DNA from: an uncultured Eubacteriales bacterium
GTDB lineage: Bacteria > Bacillota > Clostridia > Peptostreptococcales > Anaerovoracaceae
Direction of reading: 5' to 3'
DNA length: 28,622 nucleotides
Assembly: GCA_900553025.1 (NCBI GenBank)
Contig: USBT01000012.1
Span: 1 to 28,622 of the forward strand
Position numbers and translations under genes: made by a program. Below are positions 1 to 8,695 of this stretch, piece by piece; the first letter of the stretch is position 1, and every line of letters starts with the position of its first letter. The notes under the pieces were generated by a model. It was not told the origin of the DNA, ran no database searches, and worked only from the letters and a program-made list of their open reading frames with translations.

Positions 1-59
1 GCTCGAACCCACAGCCTACCGGTTAACAGCCGGTTGCTCCACCATTGAGCTACCTCGGA
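1..59 (-). tRNA. tRNA-Asn (anticodon GTT), 3' end cut by window edge
   Basis: Read on the minus strand, the molecule begins TCCGAGG (acceptor strand, 59-53), then TA and a D stem GCTC/GAGC. The anticodon stem ACCGG/CCGGT encloses the seven-base loop CTGTTAA, giving anticodon GTT for asparagine. The T arm GTGGG-TTCGAGC runs to base 1, so the 3' acceptor strand and CCA lie outside the window. Confidence 0.95.
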
Positions 60-88
60 ATAGTTATCACTTTTCAGCGACAATGAAG

Positions 89-118
89 ATTATACAACAT
101 TTCACCCTATATTGTCAA
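89..118 (-). promoter_or_regulatory. Promoter of tRNA-Asn
   Basis: On the minus strand there is a perfect -35 TTGACA (118-113), an 18 bp spacer and a perfect -10 TATAAT (94-89). Initiation would fall near base 82, leaving a short leader of about 22 nt before the mature tRNA 5' end at 59. The tRNA therefore probably has its own promoter although it follows dusB. No clear terminator is visible between dusB and this promoter. Confidence 0.8.
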
Positions 119-215
119 GGAAAAACTAAGATACTAATCAAAAATATTTCAAAAATTTTCAAACTTTAAATTCCTTTGTTTATTTAGTACCCAAATTAAA
201 CAATACATAAAAATA

Positions 216-1226
216 TCAAAAATTTGAAATTGCCTCCATGATTTCTTTGATAGAATTGATATTGTTTATCTTCCTGCGAAATTCATTGCTGCCTACCAAA
301 CCCTTTGTGTACCACGAAAGGTGCTTTTTCATTTCGTTTGTGGCTCTTTTTTCACCTTTGTACTCTAAAAGAAGTTCTGTATGATAAATCATCATCTCTT
401 TGAGATCTTGTCTGGTCGGACGTGCTGGAACATTATCACCATGCCACCAAGCATTAAGCTCTCTAAAAATCCACGGATTCCCAATGGCTCCCCTCGCAAC
501 CATTACAAAATCAACGCCCGTTTCCTCAAACATCCTATTACAGCTGTCAATATCAAAAATATCTCCATTACCTATAACAGGAATACTAACTGCTTCTTTA
601 ACCTCTGCAATTCTTCTATAATCAACACTGCCCGAGTAATATGCCTCTCTAGTCCTGCCGTGCACACAAATTGCATCAGCTCCACCCTCTTCGAGAGCCT
701 TCGCAACCTCAATACAGTTTATACTTGAGTTGTCTATGCCAAGCCTTATCTTCGCTGTCACTGGCTTTTCAGTTTTAGATTTCATCGATGAAATAATTTT
801 TTCGCAAAGCACAGGATTTTTTAATAGAGCTGATCCATTCCCATTTTTAAATACCTTAGGAACAGGACATCCCATATTCACATCTATTAAATCATTTTCC
901 TTTGTGTCTAGGTTTTCAGCGGCTTCCGCCATTATTTCAGGATCGCTCCCAAAAATCTGATAGGCAACACCGCTTAAATGCGAATGTTCATTATCATCAG
1001 GATACAAAATATCCAAAAGCTGGGCACTTTTTCTATCTCCATAGTGCATCCCCTTAGCTGAAACCATCTCAGAGTAAACAATTCCTGCACCCATCTCAGA
1101 ATAGATAAGCCGAGTTGGTGCATCAGTCACCCCAGCTAGAGGCGCCATAAAAAAGGGGTTTTTAGGCTTAAAACTACCTATTGGGGGTAAATTTTCGATT
1201 TTTGTATTGGTTTTTATTTTTGTCAT
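216..1226 (-). CDS. dusB: tRNA-dihydrouridine synthase (DusB type)
   Basis: FMN-dependent enzyme that reduces specific uridines in the tRNA D loop to dihydrouridine, using NADPH. The 336 aa protein has the expected TIM-barrel signatures: MAPLAGVTDAPTR near residues 27-39 (FMN phosphate region), DVNMGCPVPK around 116-124 with catalytic Cys120, KIRLG at 159-163, VHGRTREAYYSG at 188-199 and VMVARGAIGNPW at 241-252. The C-terminal helical domain is complete. The ATG at 1226 is the only usable start before the conserved IGSFKPKNP segment, so the first 53 bases of dusB overlap the end of coaX. A GAGGG lies about 14 bases upstream, a long spacing that suggests translational coupling to coaX. It is the last protein gene of the tilS-ftsH-pucR-coaX-dusB group. 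The Dus subtype is by overall resemblance. Confidence 0.93.
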   Translation of the reverse strand: MTKIKTNTKIENLPPIGSFKPKNPFFMAPLAGVTDAPTRLIYSEMGAGIVYSEMVSAKGMHYGDRKSAQLLDILYPDDNEHSHLSGVAYQIFGSDPEIMAEAAENLDTKENDLIDVNMGCPVPKVFKNGNGSALLKNPVLCEKIISSMKSKTEKPVTAKIRLGIDNSSINCIEVAKALEEGGADAICVHGRTREAYYSGSVDYRRIAEVKEAVSIPVIGNGDIFDIDSCNRMFEETGVDFVMVARGAIGNPWIFRELNAWWHGDNVPARPTRQDLKEMMIYHTELLLEYKGEKRATNEMKKHLSWYTKGLVGSNEFRRKINNINSIKEIMEAISNF

Positions 1227-1992
1227 ATATTAACTGTAATCCCTCAAGTGTCAACATTCTCTCAATAGTGTCAATGCAATCTACACCAGCCTCAATCATA
1301 CTCGCAAGCCCGCCAGTTGCAATAACTTTTGCTTCTGGAGCCTCCGGATCATACTCAGCAAGCTCTCTTTTCATCATATCGACCACATACTCTACCATCC
1401 CCATATGGCTGTACAAAAGACCTGCCTGCATACTTTGAATGGTATTCCTGCAAATAGCATGGTCCGGATTCTCAAGTTCAACCTTAGGCAGCTTAGAAGT
1501 TTTTTCAAACAGCGAATCAGCAGAGATTTTTACTCCGGGAGCAATCGTACCGCCAAGATACTCCGCGTGCTTAGAGATTGCGCAAAAGGTTGTTGCTGTT
1601 CCAAAATCAATTATAATTAGAGGTCCGCCAAATTTTTCATAGGCGGCAACTGCATTCACAATCCTATCAGCACCTACCTGTTTTGGATTATCATACTTTA
1701 TCTTAAGTCCTGTCTTTACTCCAGATGCAACCACAATTGAGTTAATTCCAAAATATCTTTGAGAGAGATGCTGAATGGTGAAAAGTACTGAAGGAACAAC
1801 TGTAGATATTATTATATCGTCAATATCCTGCATCCTTAGTCCTTCATATTCAAACAACTGACTCACTATCATGCCATATTCATCTGTACTCTTTTGAGCA
1901 TCCGTTTTAATTCTCCAGCTTGTAATAAGCTCTTTGTCTTTAAACACTCCAAGCACAATGTTGGTGTTACCAATATCAAAAGCTAATAACAT
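1174..1992 (-). CDS. coaX: Type III pantothenate kinase
   Basis: Catalyses ATP-dependent phosphorylation of pantothenate, the first step of coenzyme A synthesis. The 272 aa protein is a member of the ASKHA fold: DIGNTNIVLGVF at residues 6-17 is the phosphate-binding loop, GADRIVNAVAAYEKF at 107-121 is the family signature, IDFGTATTF at 128-136 and GGTIAPGV at 147-154 complete the active site, and ATGGLA lies at 225-230. Start ATG is preceded by GGAAGGAAA at good distance. The tail after LIYDKNKN is about a dozen residues longer than is usual and runs over the start of dusB in another frame. Like other CoaX enzymes it should be insensitive to CoA feedback; that is family knowledge, not visible here. 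Confidence 0.95.
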   Translation of the reverse strand: MLLAFDIGNTNIVLGVFKDKELITSWRIKTDAQKSTDEYGMIVSQLFEYEGLRMQDIDDIIISTVVPSVLFTIQHLSQRYFGINSIVVASGVKTGLKIKYDNPKQVGADRIVNAVAAYEKFGGPLIIIDFGTATTFCAISKHAEYLGGTIAPGVKISADSLFEKTSKLPKVELENPDHAICRNTIQSMQAGLLYSHMGMVEYVVDMMKRELAEYDPEAPEAKVIATGGLASMIEAGVDCIDTIERMLTLEGLQLIYDKNKNQYKNRKFTPNR

Positions 1993-2015
1993 CTATGTGT
2001 TTCCTTCCGCTATGT

Positions 2016-3614
2016 TTATCCTTCTGCAATTTCAAGTCTTTTTAGGGCAAGTGCTATTGTCAACGCAGGTATAACTCTATTTCCTGTAATCTCAGCACCT
2101 AATACATCATTTATTCTCTTTAACCTATATTGCACAGTATTAGTGTGAATTCCCATAAACTTTGCAGTCTTTGAACTATTTAGACCTGCATCAAGCACAA
2201 AAGTTTCAAGTGTATCAAGAAGCTGTTTGGCTTTGTTACTACCAAGTTCTCTATTGAACGGATCTAGCAAGTTCATAAAAGTTTCTTTAAGGCTACTATT
2301 CTGCATTCTGATATTGGTGCAATTACTAACCAGCGTCATATCATATACCGTAAAAACCCTCTTATACGGGAATACGTATTCAACAAACATCCAGTTTTCA
2401 TTGATCAGTCGATATCCTGATGCGGCACCTTCAATTCCATTTATTCCGGTCGAATGAAAAATTCTGACAGACTTTGACCCTTCTTTTAGTTTTGAGAAAA
2501 AGTTAAGGCATAGTGACCTGCAAGATGCATTTTCATCATCTGCATCCTGACTCTCACCTTTTAGGATTATTCCATATATCTCACCCTCTGATGCTAGCCT
2601 TAATATTTCAAAATTATGCTTGGATTCCATTTCATAGATGAGCTTATTTGCATGAGTCAAATCTATACCTTTACATTGAAATACGCTAAGCATATTTTCA
2701 TCAATAATCTCAAGTTCATTTCTAAGCGAAGATGCAAGGCTCAAATTTCCTCGCATTAGAGCTTTAATAAAGTCTGCTTTAGCATCCCGCTCTGGTGTAA
2801 ACTTCCACATACCCATTGCAATTTCGATGATCTCGGCAAGTTTAGTGATTTCACCCGCAGAATAATTATCGTCATTGTCTACGATAAAAATAAAATGCTT
2901 CTGCCCATCAATTAGAATTGGACCCCAATATGTTAGAACTCCATTTACATTAATAAAGGTGTAAATGCCAGATTTCTCTACATCACGTTCTTTCCCTAGT
3001 CTAATGGCTTCCTCAATCGTTGTCTGGTGACGAGTTTCTACTGTTAATATTGGATTAAAATCCTTACTCAACAAAATAACCTGAAAGTCATTGCTAATCG
3101 CTGCTTCTTTGAGAGCAGTCTGAAAATTCGAGTATTTTTCAAAATTCAGTAGATGGAAGATGGTTTTAGTAATTAAATCATTTTTAAAATTATCTCCATA
3201 CAAAATTTTATCCATAACGCCTTCTATGACATCCGAATATCTTATATCTTCACCGTTGTTGTCCTTAATGCAAAGCAAAGGCAAGTCAAGTTCTCTAGCT
3301 ATCTCAACTGTTTTGTCCTTTAAAAACAGATCTCCATTTCTCCAGAAAACAGCAATGCCTGCAATTTTTGCCGAAGCGAGTGATTTTACAACTTTGATTT
3401 GGAGTTCCTCTTGCATAGGCTTGCCATCATTTCCTTGGAAAGATGTTAAAACTAGTTGATTGGGCTTGCCATTTTCTGCAAGAATGCTTTCCAACGTGTT
3501 TCCATCCATCACCGAGACACTTGTAACCCTTCTATATCCTTGTGATGCTCCAGAAAGCACTTGAGATTTGCTGAGTGAGTCTATTTCAAGGCAATCATCG
3601 ATTGTTACCTTCAT
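2016..3614 (-). CDS. PucR-family transcriptional regulator
   Basis: Probable DNA-binding regulator of 532 aa. The N-terminal third (about residues 1-125) resembles the PucR N-terminal sensory domain, with the typical sequence of 'new name, LVLTSFQG, lysine-rich K-SLASAKIAGIAVFW' segments. A middle region, roughly 160-400, has no motif I can name. The C-terminus carries the PucR-type helix-turn-helix at about 480-505 (SKTAKFMGIHTNTVQYRLKR), where the recognition helix reads HTNTVQYRL. The ATG is followed directly by MKVTIDDCLEI; the upstream ftsH stop lies 2 bases away, so the two are surely cotranscribed. No purine-catabolism genes are nearby, so the effector and targets cannot be inferred. 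It may sense a metabolite linked to CoA or membrane status, but this is a guess from neighbours only. Confidence 0.85.
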   Translation of the reverse strand: MKVTIDDCLEIDSLSKSQVLSGASQGYRRVTSVSVMDGNTLESILAENGKPNQLVLTSFQGNDGKPMQEELQIKVVKSLASAKIAGIAVFWRNGDLFLKDKTVEIARELDLPLLCIKDNNGEDIRYSDVIEGVMDKILYGDNFKNDLITKTIFHLLNFEKYSNFQTALKEAAISNDFQVILLSKDFNPILTVETRHQTTIEEAIRLGKERDVEKSGIYTFINVNGVLTYWGPILIDGQKHFIFIVDNDDNYSAGEITKLAEIIEIAMGMWKFTPERDAKADFIKALMRGNLSLASSLRNELEIIDENMLSVFQCKGIDLTHANKLIYEMESKHNFEILRLASEGEIYGIILKGESQDADDENASCRSLCLNFFSKLKEGSKSVRIFHSTGINGIEGAASGYRLINENWMFVEYVFPYKRVFTVYDMTLVSNCTNIRMQNSSLKETFMNLLDPFNRELGSNKAKQLLDTLETFVLDAGLNSSKTAKFMGIHTNTVQYRLKRINDVLGAEITGNRVIPALTIALALKRLEIAEG

Positions 3615-3616
3615 GT

Positions 3617-6037
3617 TTATTCCTCCTCAGTATCATGAGAATCTTCTTCTCCTACGTCTTCTATATCTCTATTATCATCTGGGCTTTGATGGTCGTCTAG
3701 TTTGGTTCTCTTTGAATCAGTTGTACGAACATTTATTTTGTCATCCCTAATGTGATCGGAATCATCTGTGTCCCTATTTTTCTCGGAATCGTCTGGGACT
3801 TTATTTTTCTCGGCATCATCCCTGTCTTTGTTTTTCTCATTGTCATTATCGATATTTTCGCGGATTACTACCATCTTATTTTTGGTGCCAAAATGAGGAT
3901 TACCCGGAATCATACCTGCTACTGCTACTACCTTTGACTTATCATCTGCGGATAATCCATTAGCTTTTGACCTTGCTTCCGCTATCATTTTATCTCTTTC
4001 AGCAGCGTCCTTTGCATTTTCCTCTTTAATTATTCTTTCTTCTTCCGCAATCTGCTCTGATAAGGTTTCAGCATCTATTTCATTGTTGAAAAGAGCTTCG
4101 AATTGCTTGCCGTCAATGGTTTCGACTTTAAGAAGTGCTTCAGCTACTCTAACTAGCTTGTCCATATTCGCTTCAAGAATTCTCTTTGTTTCTTCAAATG
4201 CTTTTTCAATAATTCTTCTAACTTCTTCATCAATCTCAGAAGCAGTGTTTTCTGAATGGTTTTGTCTTGTTGAGAAATCTTTCCCTAGGAAAACTTCATC
4301 TGAACCACTGTAATTGACAGGACCAAGTTTTTCACTAAATCCATATTTGGTTACCATATCTCTTGCAATATCCGTTGCACGCTGAATATCATTAGATGCG
4401 CCAGTACTAATATCTTCTAGTGTCAGGTGCTCAGCAACTCGACCTCCGAGAAGATGGAGAATATCATTAAACATACCTTTTCTGGTCTTAAAGAATCTCT
4501 CATCCTTAGGCAGTGACATAGTAAATCCACCAGCCATTCCCCTAGGCACAATCGTTACCTGGTGAACAGGATCGGAATCTGGAATAGACCTCATAACAAT
4601 TGCGTGACCAGCTTCATGGTAAGCAGTCAGTTTTCTCTCAGCCTCAGAGATAACCCTGCTTTTCTTTGCGGGTCCTGCTATCACCTTTGTCGTGGCTTCT
4701 TCTATGTCGTTCATCCTTATTCTCGTGCCATTTCTTCTAGCCGCAAGCAAGGCAGCCTCGTTAAGTAGGTTCTCAATATCAGCAGGCGTAAATCCTGGTG
4801 TTCTCCTTGCAAGAATACTAGGAGAAACCTTCTCATCCATTGGCTTATTCTTTGAATGAACCTTAATTATCTCTTCTCTTCCCTTTACATCTGGGATTCC
4901 AATAACAATCTGTCTGTCAAATCTACCTGGTCTTAATATAGCGGGATCCAACACGTCAGGTCTGTTAGTCGCAGCCATTATTATGACGCCCGAATTTTCT
5001 CCAAATCCATCCATCTCAACAAGGAGTTGGTTAAGTGTTTGCTCTCTCTCGTCATTGCCTCCGCCAAGACCAGCACCTCTTTTTCGACCAACAGCATCTA
5101 TCTCATCTATGAACACGATACAAGGAGCATTCTTCTTAGCTTGATCGAATAAATCTCTAACCCTTGAAGCACCGACTCCTACAAACATCTCGACAAAGTC
5201 AGAACCACTTATCGTAAAGAAAGGGACGCCAGCTTCACCTGCAGTTGCCCTTGAAACATAGGTTTTTCCAGTTCCGGGAGGGCCAACAAGCAACACTCCC
5301 TTTGGTATACGTGCACCCAAATGCTGGTATTTAAAAGGATCCTTTAGAAAGTCAACAATCTCTCTAAGTTCCTCTTTTTCCTCGTGAAGCCCCGCAACAT
5401 CGTTAAAGGTGATTTTCTTTCCATCTCCCTTATACATCTTTGCCTTGCTTTTGCCGAAATTAAATGCTTTACCCTGTCCGCCCTTAGACATCATAATAAA
5501 TAAAAATACGGCAATCCCAACCATTACAAGCGTGGGTAGAAAGTTAACAAACCCCTCCATCATAGAAGGTGGCTTCGTTGTGAATTCCTTTATTGTCCCA
5601 TCTTTCAGTTGAGGAAAAACATAGGTTTCTTCAAGCCAAGCTATTTCATTTAAATATGGAGCATAGGCAACGACATACCTTTTCTTTTTTCCATTTTCAT
5701 TATCCCCAAGGATTGAATTAATAGACTTTTCGAGTGCCTCTTTCTGTTTGTCAGGATCATTGCTATTGCTGGATTTTTTGATTTCTGCTCGATCTTGCTT
5801 CCTTTTCTTATCTGCCGCTTCAGCCTCTTTTCGCTCTTTAGCAGTCATTATCTGAGCACGAATTTTACGCTCAGAAATATCAATCTTAACAACCTCTCCC
5901 TTTTCTAAATATTTAATCATCGTCGAAAAAGGAACTTGCTTTTCAGTATAATTACTACCTTTAAAATAAGATGCCATCCCAAGGATTATAGCACATATTA
6001 TCAGATATACAACTAAATTCTTGCCGAATTTCTTCAA
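3617..6037 (-). CDS. ftsH: ATP-dependent zinc metalloprotease FtsH with extra charged segments
   Basis: Membrane-bound AAA+ protease that extracts and degrades membrane and short-lived cytosolic proteins. TM1 is about residues 8-24 and TM2 about 164-184, flanking an external domain. The AAA module has Walker A GPPGTGKT (252-259), Walker B IVFIDEID (307-314) and the second region of homology ending RPGRFDRQ (369-376). The protease has HEAGH (474-478), with Asp550 in STGASND as probable third zinc ligand. Start is TTG at 6037, supported by AGGAGG eight bases upstream and the fitting MKKFGKNL N-terminus. At 806 aa it is much longer than the roughly 640 aa usual in the family. There is a lysine/glutamate-rich insert in the external domain (about 65-116), and after residue 655 a long tail ending in an Asp/Lys/Glu-rich disordered stretch (730-806) with recurring EKNK/EKNR motifs. 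Confidence 0.96.
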   Translation of the reverse strand: MKKFGKNLVVYLIICAIILGMASYFKGSNYTEKQVPFSTMIKYLEKGEVVKIDISERKIRAQIMTAKERKEAEAADKKRKQDRAEIKKSSNSNDPDKQKEALEKSINSILGDNENGKKKRYVVAYAPYLNEIAWLEETYVFPQLKDGTIKEFTTKPPSMMEGFVNFLPTLVMVGIAVFLFIMMSKGGQGKAFNFGKSKAKMYKGDGKKITFNDVAGLHEEKEELREIVDFLKDPFKYQHLGARIPKGVLLVGPPGTGKTYVSRATAGEAGVPFFTISGSDFVEMFVGVGASRVRDLFDQAKKNAPCIVFIDEIDAVGRKRGAGLGGGNDEREQTLNQLLVEMDGFGENSGVIIMAATNRPDVLDPAILRPGRFDRQIVIGIPDVKGREEIIKVHSKNKPMDEKVSPSILARRTPGFTPADIENLLNEAALLAARRNGTRIRMNDIEEATTKVIAGPAKKSRVISEAERKLTAYHEAGHAIVMRSIPDSDPVHQVTIVPRGMAGGFTMSLPKDERFFKTRKGMFNDILHLLGGRVAEHLTLEDISTGASNDIQRATDIARDMVTKYGFSEKLGPVNYSGSDEVFLGKDFSTRQNHSENTASEIDEEVRRIIEKAFEETKRILEANMDKLVRVAEALLKVETIDGKQFEALFNNEIDAETLSEQIAEEERIIKEENAKDAAERDKMIAEARSKANGLSADDKSKVVAVAGMIPGNPHFGTKNKMVVIRENIDNDNEKNKDRDDAEKNKVPDDSEKNRDTDDSDHIRDDKINVRTTDSKRTKLDDHQSPDDNRDIEDVGEEDSHDTEEE

Positions 6038-6080
6038 ATTATAGTCCTCCTAACTTGCTGCAAACAGCCCTAATATGATA

Positions 6081-7640
6081 TCACATTTCCCTTAAAATCT
6101 CAATATGAAACCAGCCCTCAGCGCCGTTTCCATTACTATTATTTAAAACCTTATTGCTATCTATTTGAAATTCTACTGACAAACGTCCATTAGAACGCCC
6201 TGTCAAATCTCCCATCCATATAACTTCTGAGCCAACCGCAATAAGCGGTATGCGATTTCTAAGAATTCTGGGTATCTTATCATCCACTAAAATATTCTTA
6301 ATTTTCTTTTTTTTGCCATCTTTTAAAACCATATAATCCCCTGGATTTCGATAGCGCAAAACAGGTTTCTTCGATTTGCCATATTTTTTCTCAAATACTG
6401 ACTTTGCAATGAATACATCAAAGTGCATATCACTATTTTCGAATTGATGATATGTGCTGTTAAATGTGCTTCGATATGTGCTTTGACACGTGCTTCGATA
6501 TGCACCTTGAGCAGCCTTATCAGTATCCTTACATTTAATATGCTCCCTCTCGCGCATATTCTCTGGTAGATTATCTACCGTTGAAATTTTCATATCAAAC
6601 GAGTTCTCCATTAAAAAAAACTCATCTGCGAAAATGCCAATATCCCCATATATTCTGCATGCTTTAAAACCATAAGGCAGATTGATTTCCATTGATGGAT
6701 TCTCCGAGTCTAGAAGCTCAACTAAGGATTCCATATGCTTATAACTAATATTATCCAATATTCCCATCTGCTTAAGTATAATAGAGAATACTCTCTTTTG
6801 TATTGCAACATGATAGGTTCTCAGCACATCTGCAGAAATAATCGACATATATTGCGTCAATATTATTTTGTACTCGGATTTCAATGCTTCTATGCATTCA
6901 TACGCCTTTCTATCAAGGAAGTCCTCCTGCTCTCTTGCGATATCCCCAAGTCTTATAACGGCCTCTTTCAAAGCTGGATTAATGCTTTCCATTGCAGGAA
7001 TTATATCAAGCCTAATCTTATTTCTCGCGTATATGGGTAGCTCATTTGTATTGTCTTTGCAGTAACTGAAATTTTCAGTATCCAACGCTTTAAGTATGTC
7101 GCGTTTAGAAACATCCAAAAGAGGTCTTATAATTTTAAATCCAGCAGCCGTCATCTCGACCTTTTGCATTGCTTTAATCCCCGTGATGCCAGTCCCCCTT
7201 ATTATCCTAAACAAAATCGTTTCCGCTTGGTCATCCATATTGTGAGCTATCAGAATTTTAGGTGATTTCCCGGTATGTTTAAAAACTTTTTCGGCTTCCT
7301 CATAAAACGATTGATATCTGACTATGCGACCTGCTTCCTCCGTTGAAAGTTTACGCTCACTTGCAACCTTCTTAATATCAGCAGAAACAACCCTTAGATT
7401 ACAATTATATTTTTTGCAAATCGAACGCACAAAATATTCGTCAGCATCGCTTGCCTTCCCACGAAGCCCATGGTTAACGTGGACGCAGTTTATTGATAAA
7501 TCAAACTCAGACTTCATCTGATTGAGAGCATAAAAAAGACAAGCTGAATCAGGTCCTCCTGACAAAGCGAGAATTATTTGATCACCGTTATCTAAAAAGT
7601 CTAAACTCTTAATACGTTCTCTAATTTCTTCTAAAGTCAT
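6081..7640 (-). CDS. tilS: tRNA(Ile)-lysidine synthase
   Basis: Modifies C34 of tRNA-Ile(CAU) to lysidine using ATP and lysine, which switches the codon read from AUG to AUA; essential in most bacteria. The PP-loop LALSGGPDSACLF lies at about residues 24-36, with the VNHGLRGKASDADE segment and AHNMDDQAETILFR further on. The C-terminal TilC domain is recognisable from RYRNPGDYM to GDLTGR. I place the start at ATG 7640 (519 aa). A longer in-frame TTG at 7658 would have its first codons inside the promoter. No Shine-Dalgarno is visible before the ATG, and the -10 hexamer ends six bases upstream, so the mRNA may be leaderless. A 12-base repeat expands a linker before the C-terminal domain. Downstream, ftsH begins within 45 bases. 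Confidence 0.94.
   Translation of the reverse strand: MTLEEIRERIKSLDFLDNGDQIILALSGGPDSACLFYALNQMKSEFDLSINCVHVNHGLRGKASDADEYFVRSICKKYNCNLRVVSADIKKVASERKLSTEEAGRIVRYQSFYEEAEKVFKHTGKSPKILIAHNMDDQAETILFRIIRGTGITGIKAMQKVEMTAAGFKIIRPLLDVSKRDILKALDTENFSYCKDNTNELPIYARNKIRLDIIPAMESINPALKEAVIRLGDIAREQEDFLDRKAYECIEALKSEYKIILTQYMSIISADVLRTYHVAIQKRVFSIILKQMGILDNISYKHMESLVELLDSENPSMEINLPYGFKACRIYGDIGIFADEFFLMENSFDMKISTVDNLPENMREREHIKCKDTDKAAQGAYRSTCQSTYRSTFNSTYHQFENSDMHFDVFIAKSVFEKKYGKSKKPVLRYRNPGDYMVLKDGKKKKIKNILVDDKIPRILRNRIPLIAVGSEVIWMGDLTGRSNGRLSVEFQIDSNKVLNNSNGNGAEGWFHIEILREM
6450..6503 (-). repeat. In-frame 12-base tandem repeat inside tilS
   Basis: About four and a half imperfect copies of a 12-base unit, with versions such as GCACATATCGAA, encode the residues YRST-CQST-YRST-FNST-Y at about residues 381-397 of TilS. 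The unit length is a multiple of three, so copy changes would not break the frame. It lies in a linker between the middle and C-terminal domains, which probably tolerates length change. Confidence 0.8.
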
Positions 7641-7646
7641 ATTGGG

Positions 7647-7655
7647 ATTATACCA
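7647..7655 (-). promoter_or_regulatory. Extended -10 promoter of the tilS operon
   Basis: Minus strand reads TGGTATAAT at 7655-7647, a perfect TATAAT with the extended TGn element. No good -35 is present, as is usual for extended -10 promoters. Initiation about seven bases downstream would be at or next to the A of the tilS ATG (7640). Confidence 0.65.
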
Positions 7656-7712
7656 CAAATAGTTATTACTTCACATCTAAAATCACAATTTTAAATACTT
7701 TTTTGTTATTTG

Positions 7713-7758
7713 CAACAAAATACCGGTAAACCCTGGCATTTCGCTTCGATTTTACCGG
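7713..7758 (-). terminator. Terminator after cbiO
   Basis: Immediately after the cbiO stop, the arms CCGGTAAA (7758-7751) and TTTACCGG (7730-7723) form a perfect 8 bp stem around a 20-base loop. The stem is followed on the minus strand by ATATTTTGTT. The loop is longer than usual, but placement between cbiO and the tilS promoter fits termination of the cobalt operon. Confidence 0.65.
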
Positions 7759-7760
7759 CA

Positions 7761-8675
7761 CTATTTTTTTATCAAATTGTCTAGTTCCTCTATGGTCCTA
7801 GGTGTGTTTTCAACCCTTGAAATTACACCTTTTTCAACCAATCTGTCGTAGAAATCTAATATCATAGGCTTCTCAAGGTTAGCTTTTTTCAGCACGTCTG
7901 TGTCGTGAAATACAGTCCGTGGTTCATCATGCATCAGAACCTTTCCAGCATCAATTACAACGACCTCATCTGCCCAACCATAAGCATAATTTACATCATG
8001 AGTAGACACAAGCACTGTAATCCCTTCATTTACCATCATTTCTATTATGTTGTTTACTATATATGTGTGCTTAGGGTCAAGGGATGATGCTGGTTCATCT
8101 AAAATTACAATCTTTGGCATCATAACCAAAACATCCGCAATGGATACCTGCTTCTTCTGCCCTCCTGACAGAGCATGCGTAGCTTTGTGCACGAATGGTC
8201 CTATCAAAAGCCTGTCAACTACTTTGTTAACTGCCTCTTCTGCTTCCTCTGCACTCATACCCATGTTCATTGCACCAAATGAGATTTCCTGCTTTACACT
8301 TGCAGAAAATAGCTGATTGTCTGGATCTTGAAAAACAATCCCGACCTTTGATCTAAGCTCCAGAAGCGATTTTTTATCGTAGGCAACTTCTTTTCCATCG
8401 ACTTCAAGTCTGCCCTTGATTATTTTGTGAATTCCATTTAACGTCAGGAAAAAGGTCGACTTGCCTGCTCCATTTGCACCTAAAAATGCTATCTTTCGTC
8501 CTCTTTTTATTTCGAGCGAAAACCCATCAAGTGAATATGTCTGCTCATCATCATATGAGAAATAGAGATTTTCGGCTCTAACAATTATATCCTGTTTTGT
8601 GGTCTCGCTAGACTTTTGGCTACAATTCGGTTTTTCTTTTTCACTTAAATTATCATTCATTCTTTCTTCCTGCAT
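7761..8675 (-). CDS. cbiO: Cobalt ECF transporter ATPase CbiO
   Basis: ATP-binding subunit that powers cobalt uptake with CbiM, CbiN and CbiQ, on the cytoplasmic face. The 304 aa protein has Walker A GANGAGKST (66-74), the Q-loop in FQDPDNQLF (115-123) that is typical of ECF ATPases, the signature LSGGQ (169-173), Walker B IVILDEP (189-195) and H-loop His226. The first 30 residues are a hydrophilic extension. Start ATG follows AGAGGTAG; a second ATG six codons in is possible. It lies 20 bases after cbiQ and is the last gene of the cobalt operon, followed by a hairpin terminator. Assignment to cobalt rather than nickel rests on the cobalamin riboswitch upstream of the operon. Confidence 0.93.
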   Translation of the reverse strand: MQEERMNDNLSEKEKPNCSQKSSETTKQDIIVRAENLYFSYDDEQTYSLDGFSLEIKRGRKIAFLGANGAGKSTFFLTLNGIHKIIKGRLEVDGKEVAYDKKSLLELRSKVGIVFQDPDNQLFSASVKQEISFGAMNMGMSAEEAEEAVNKVVDRLLIGPFVHKATHALSGGQKKQVSIADVLVMMPKIVILDEPASSLDPKHTYIVNNIIEMMVNEGITVLVSTHDVNYAYGWADEVVVIDAGKVLMHDEPRTVFHDTDVLKKANLEKPMILDFYDRLVEKGVISRVENTPRTIEELDNLIKK

Positions 8676-8695
8676 ATTACTACCTCTAATAGATG

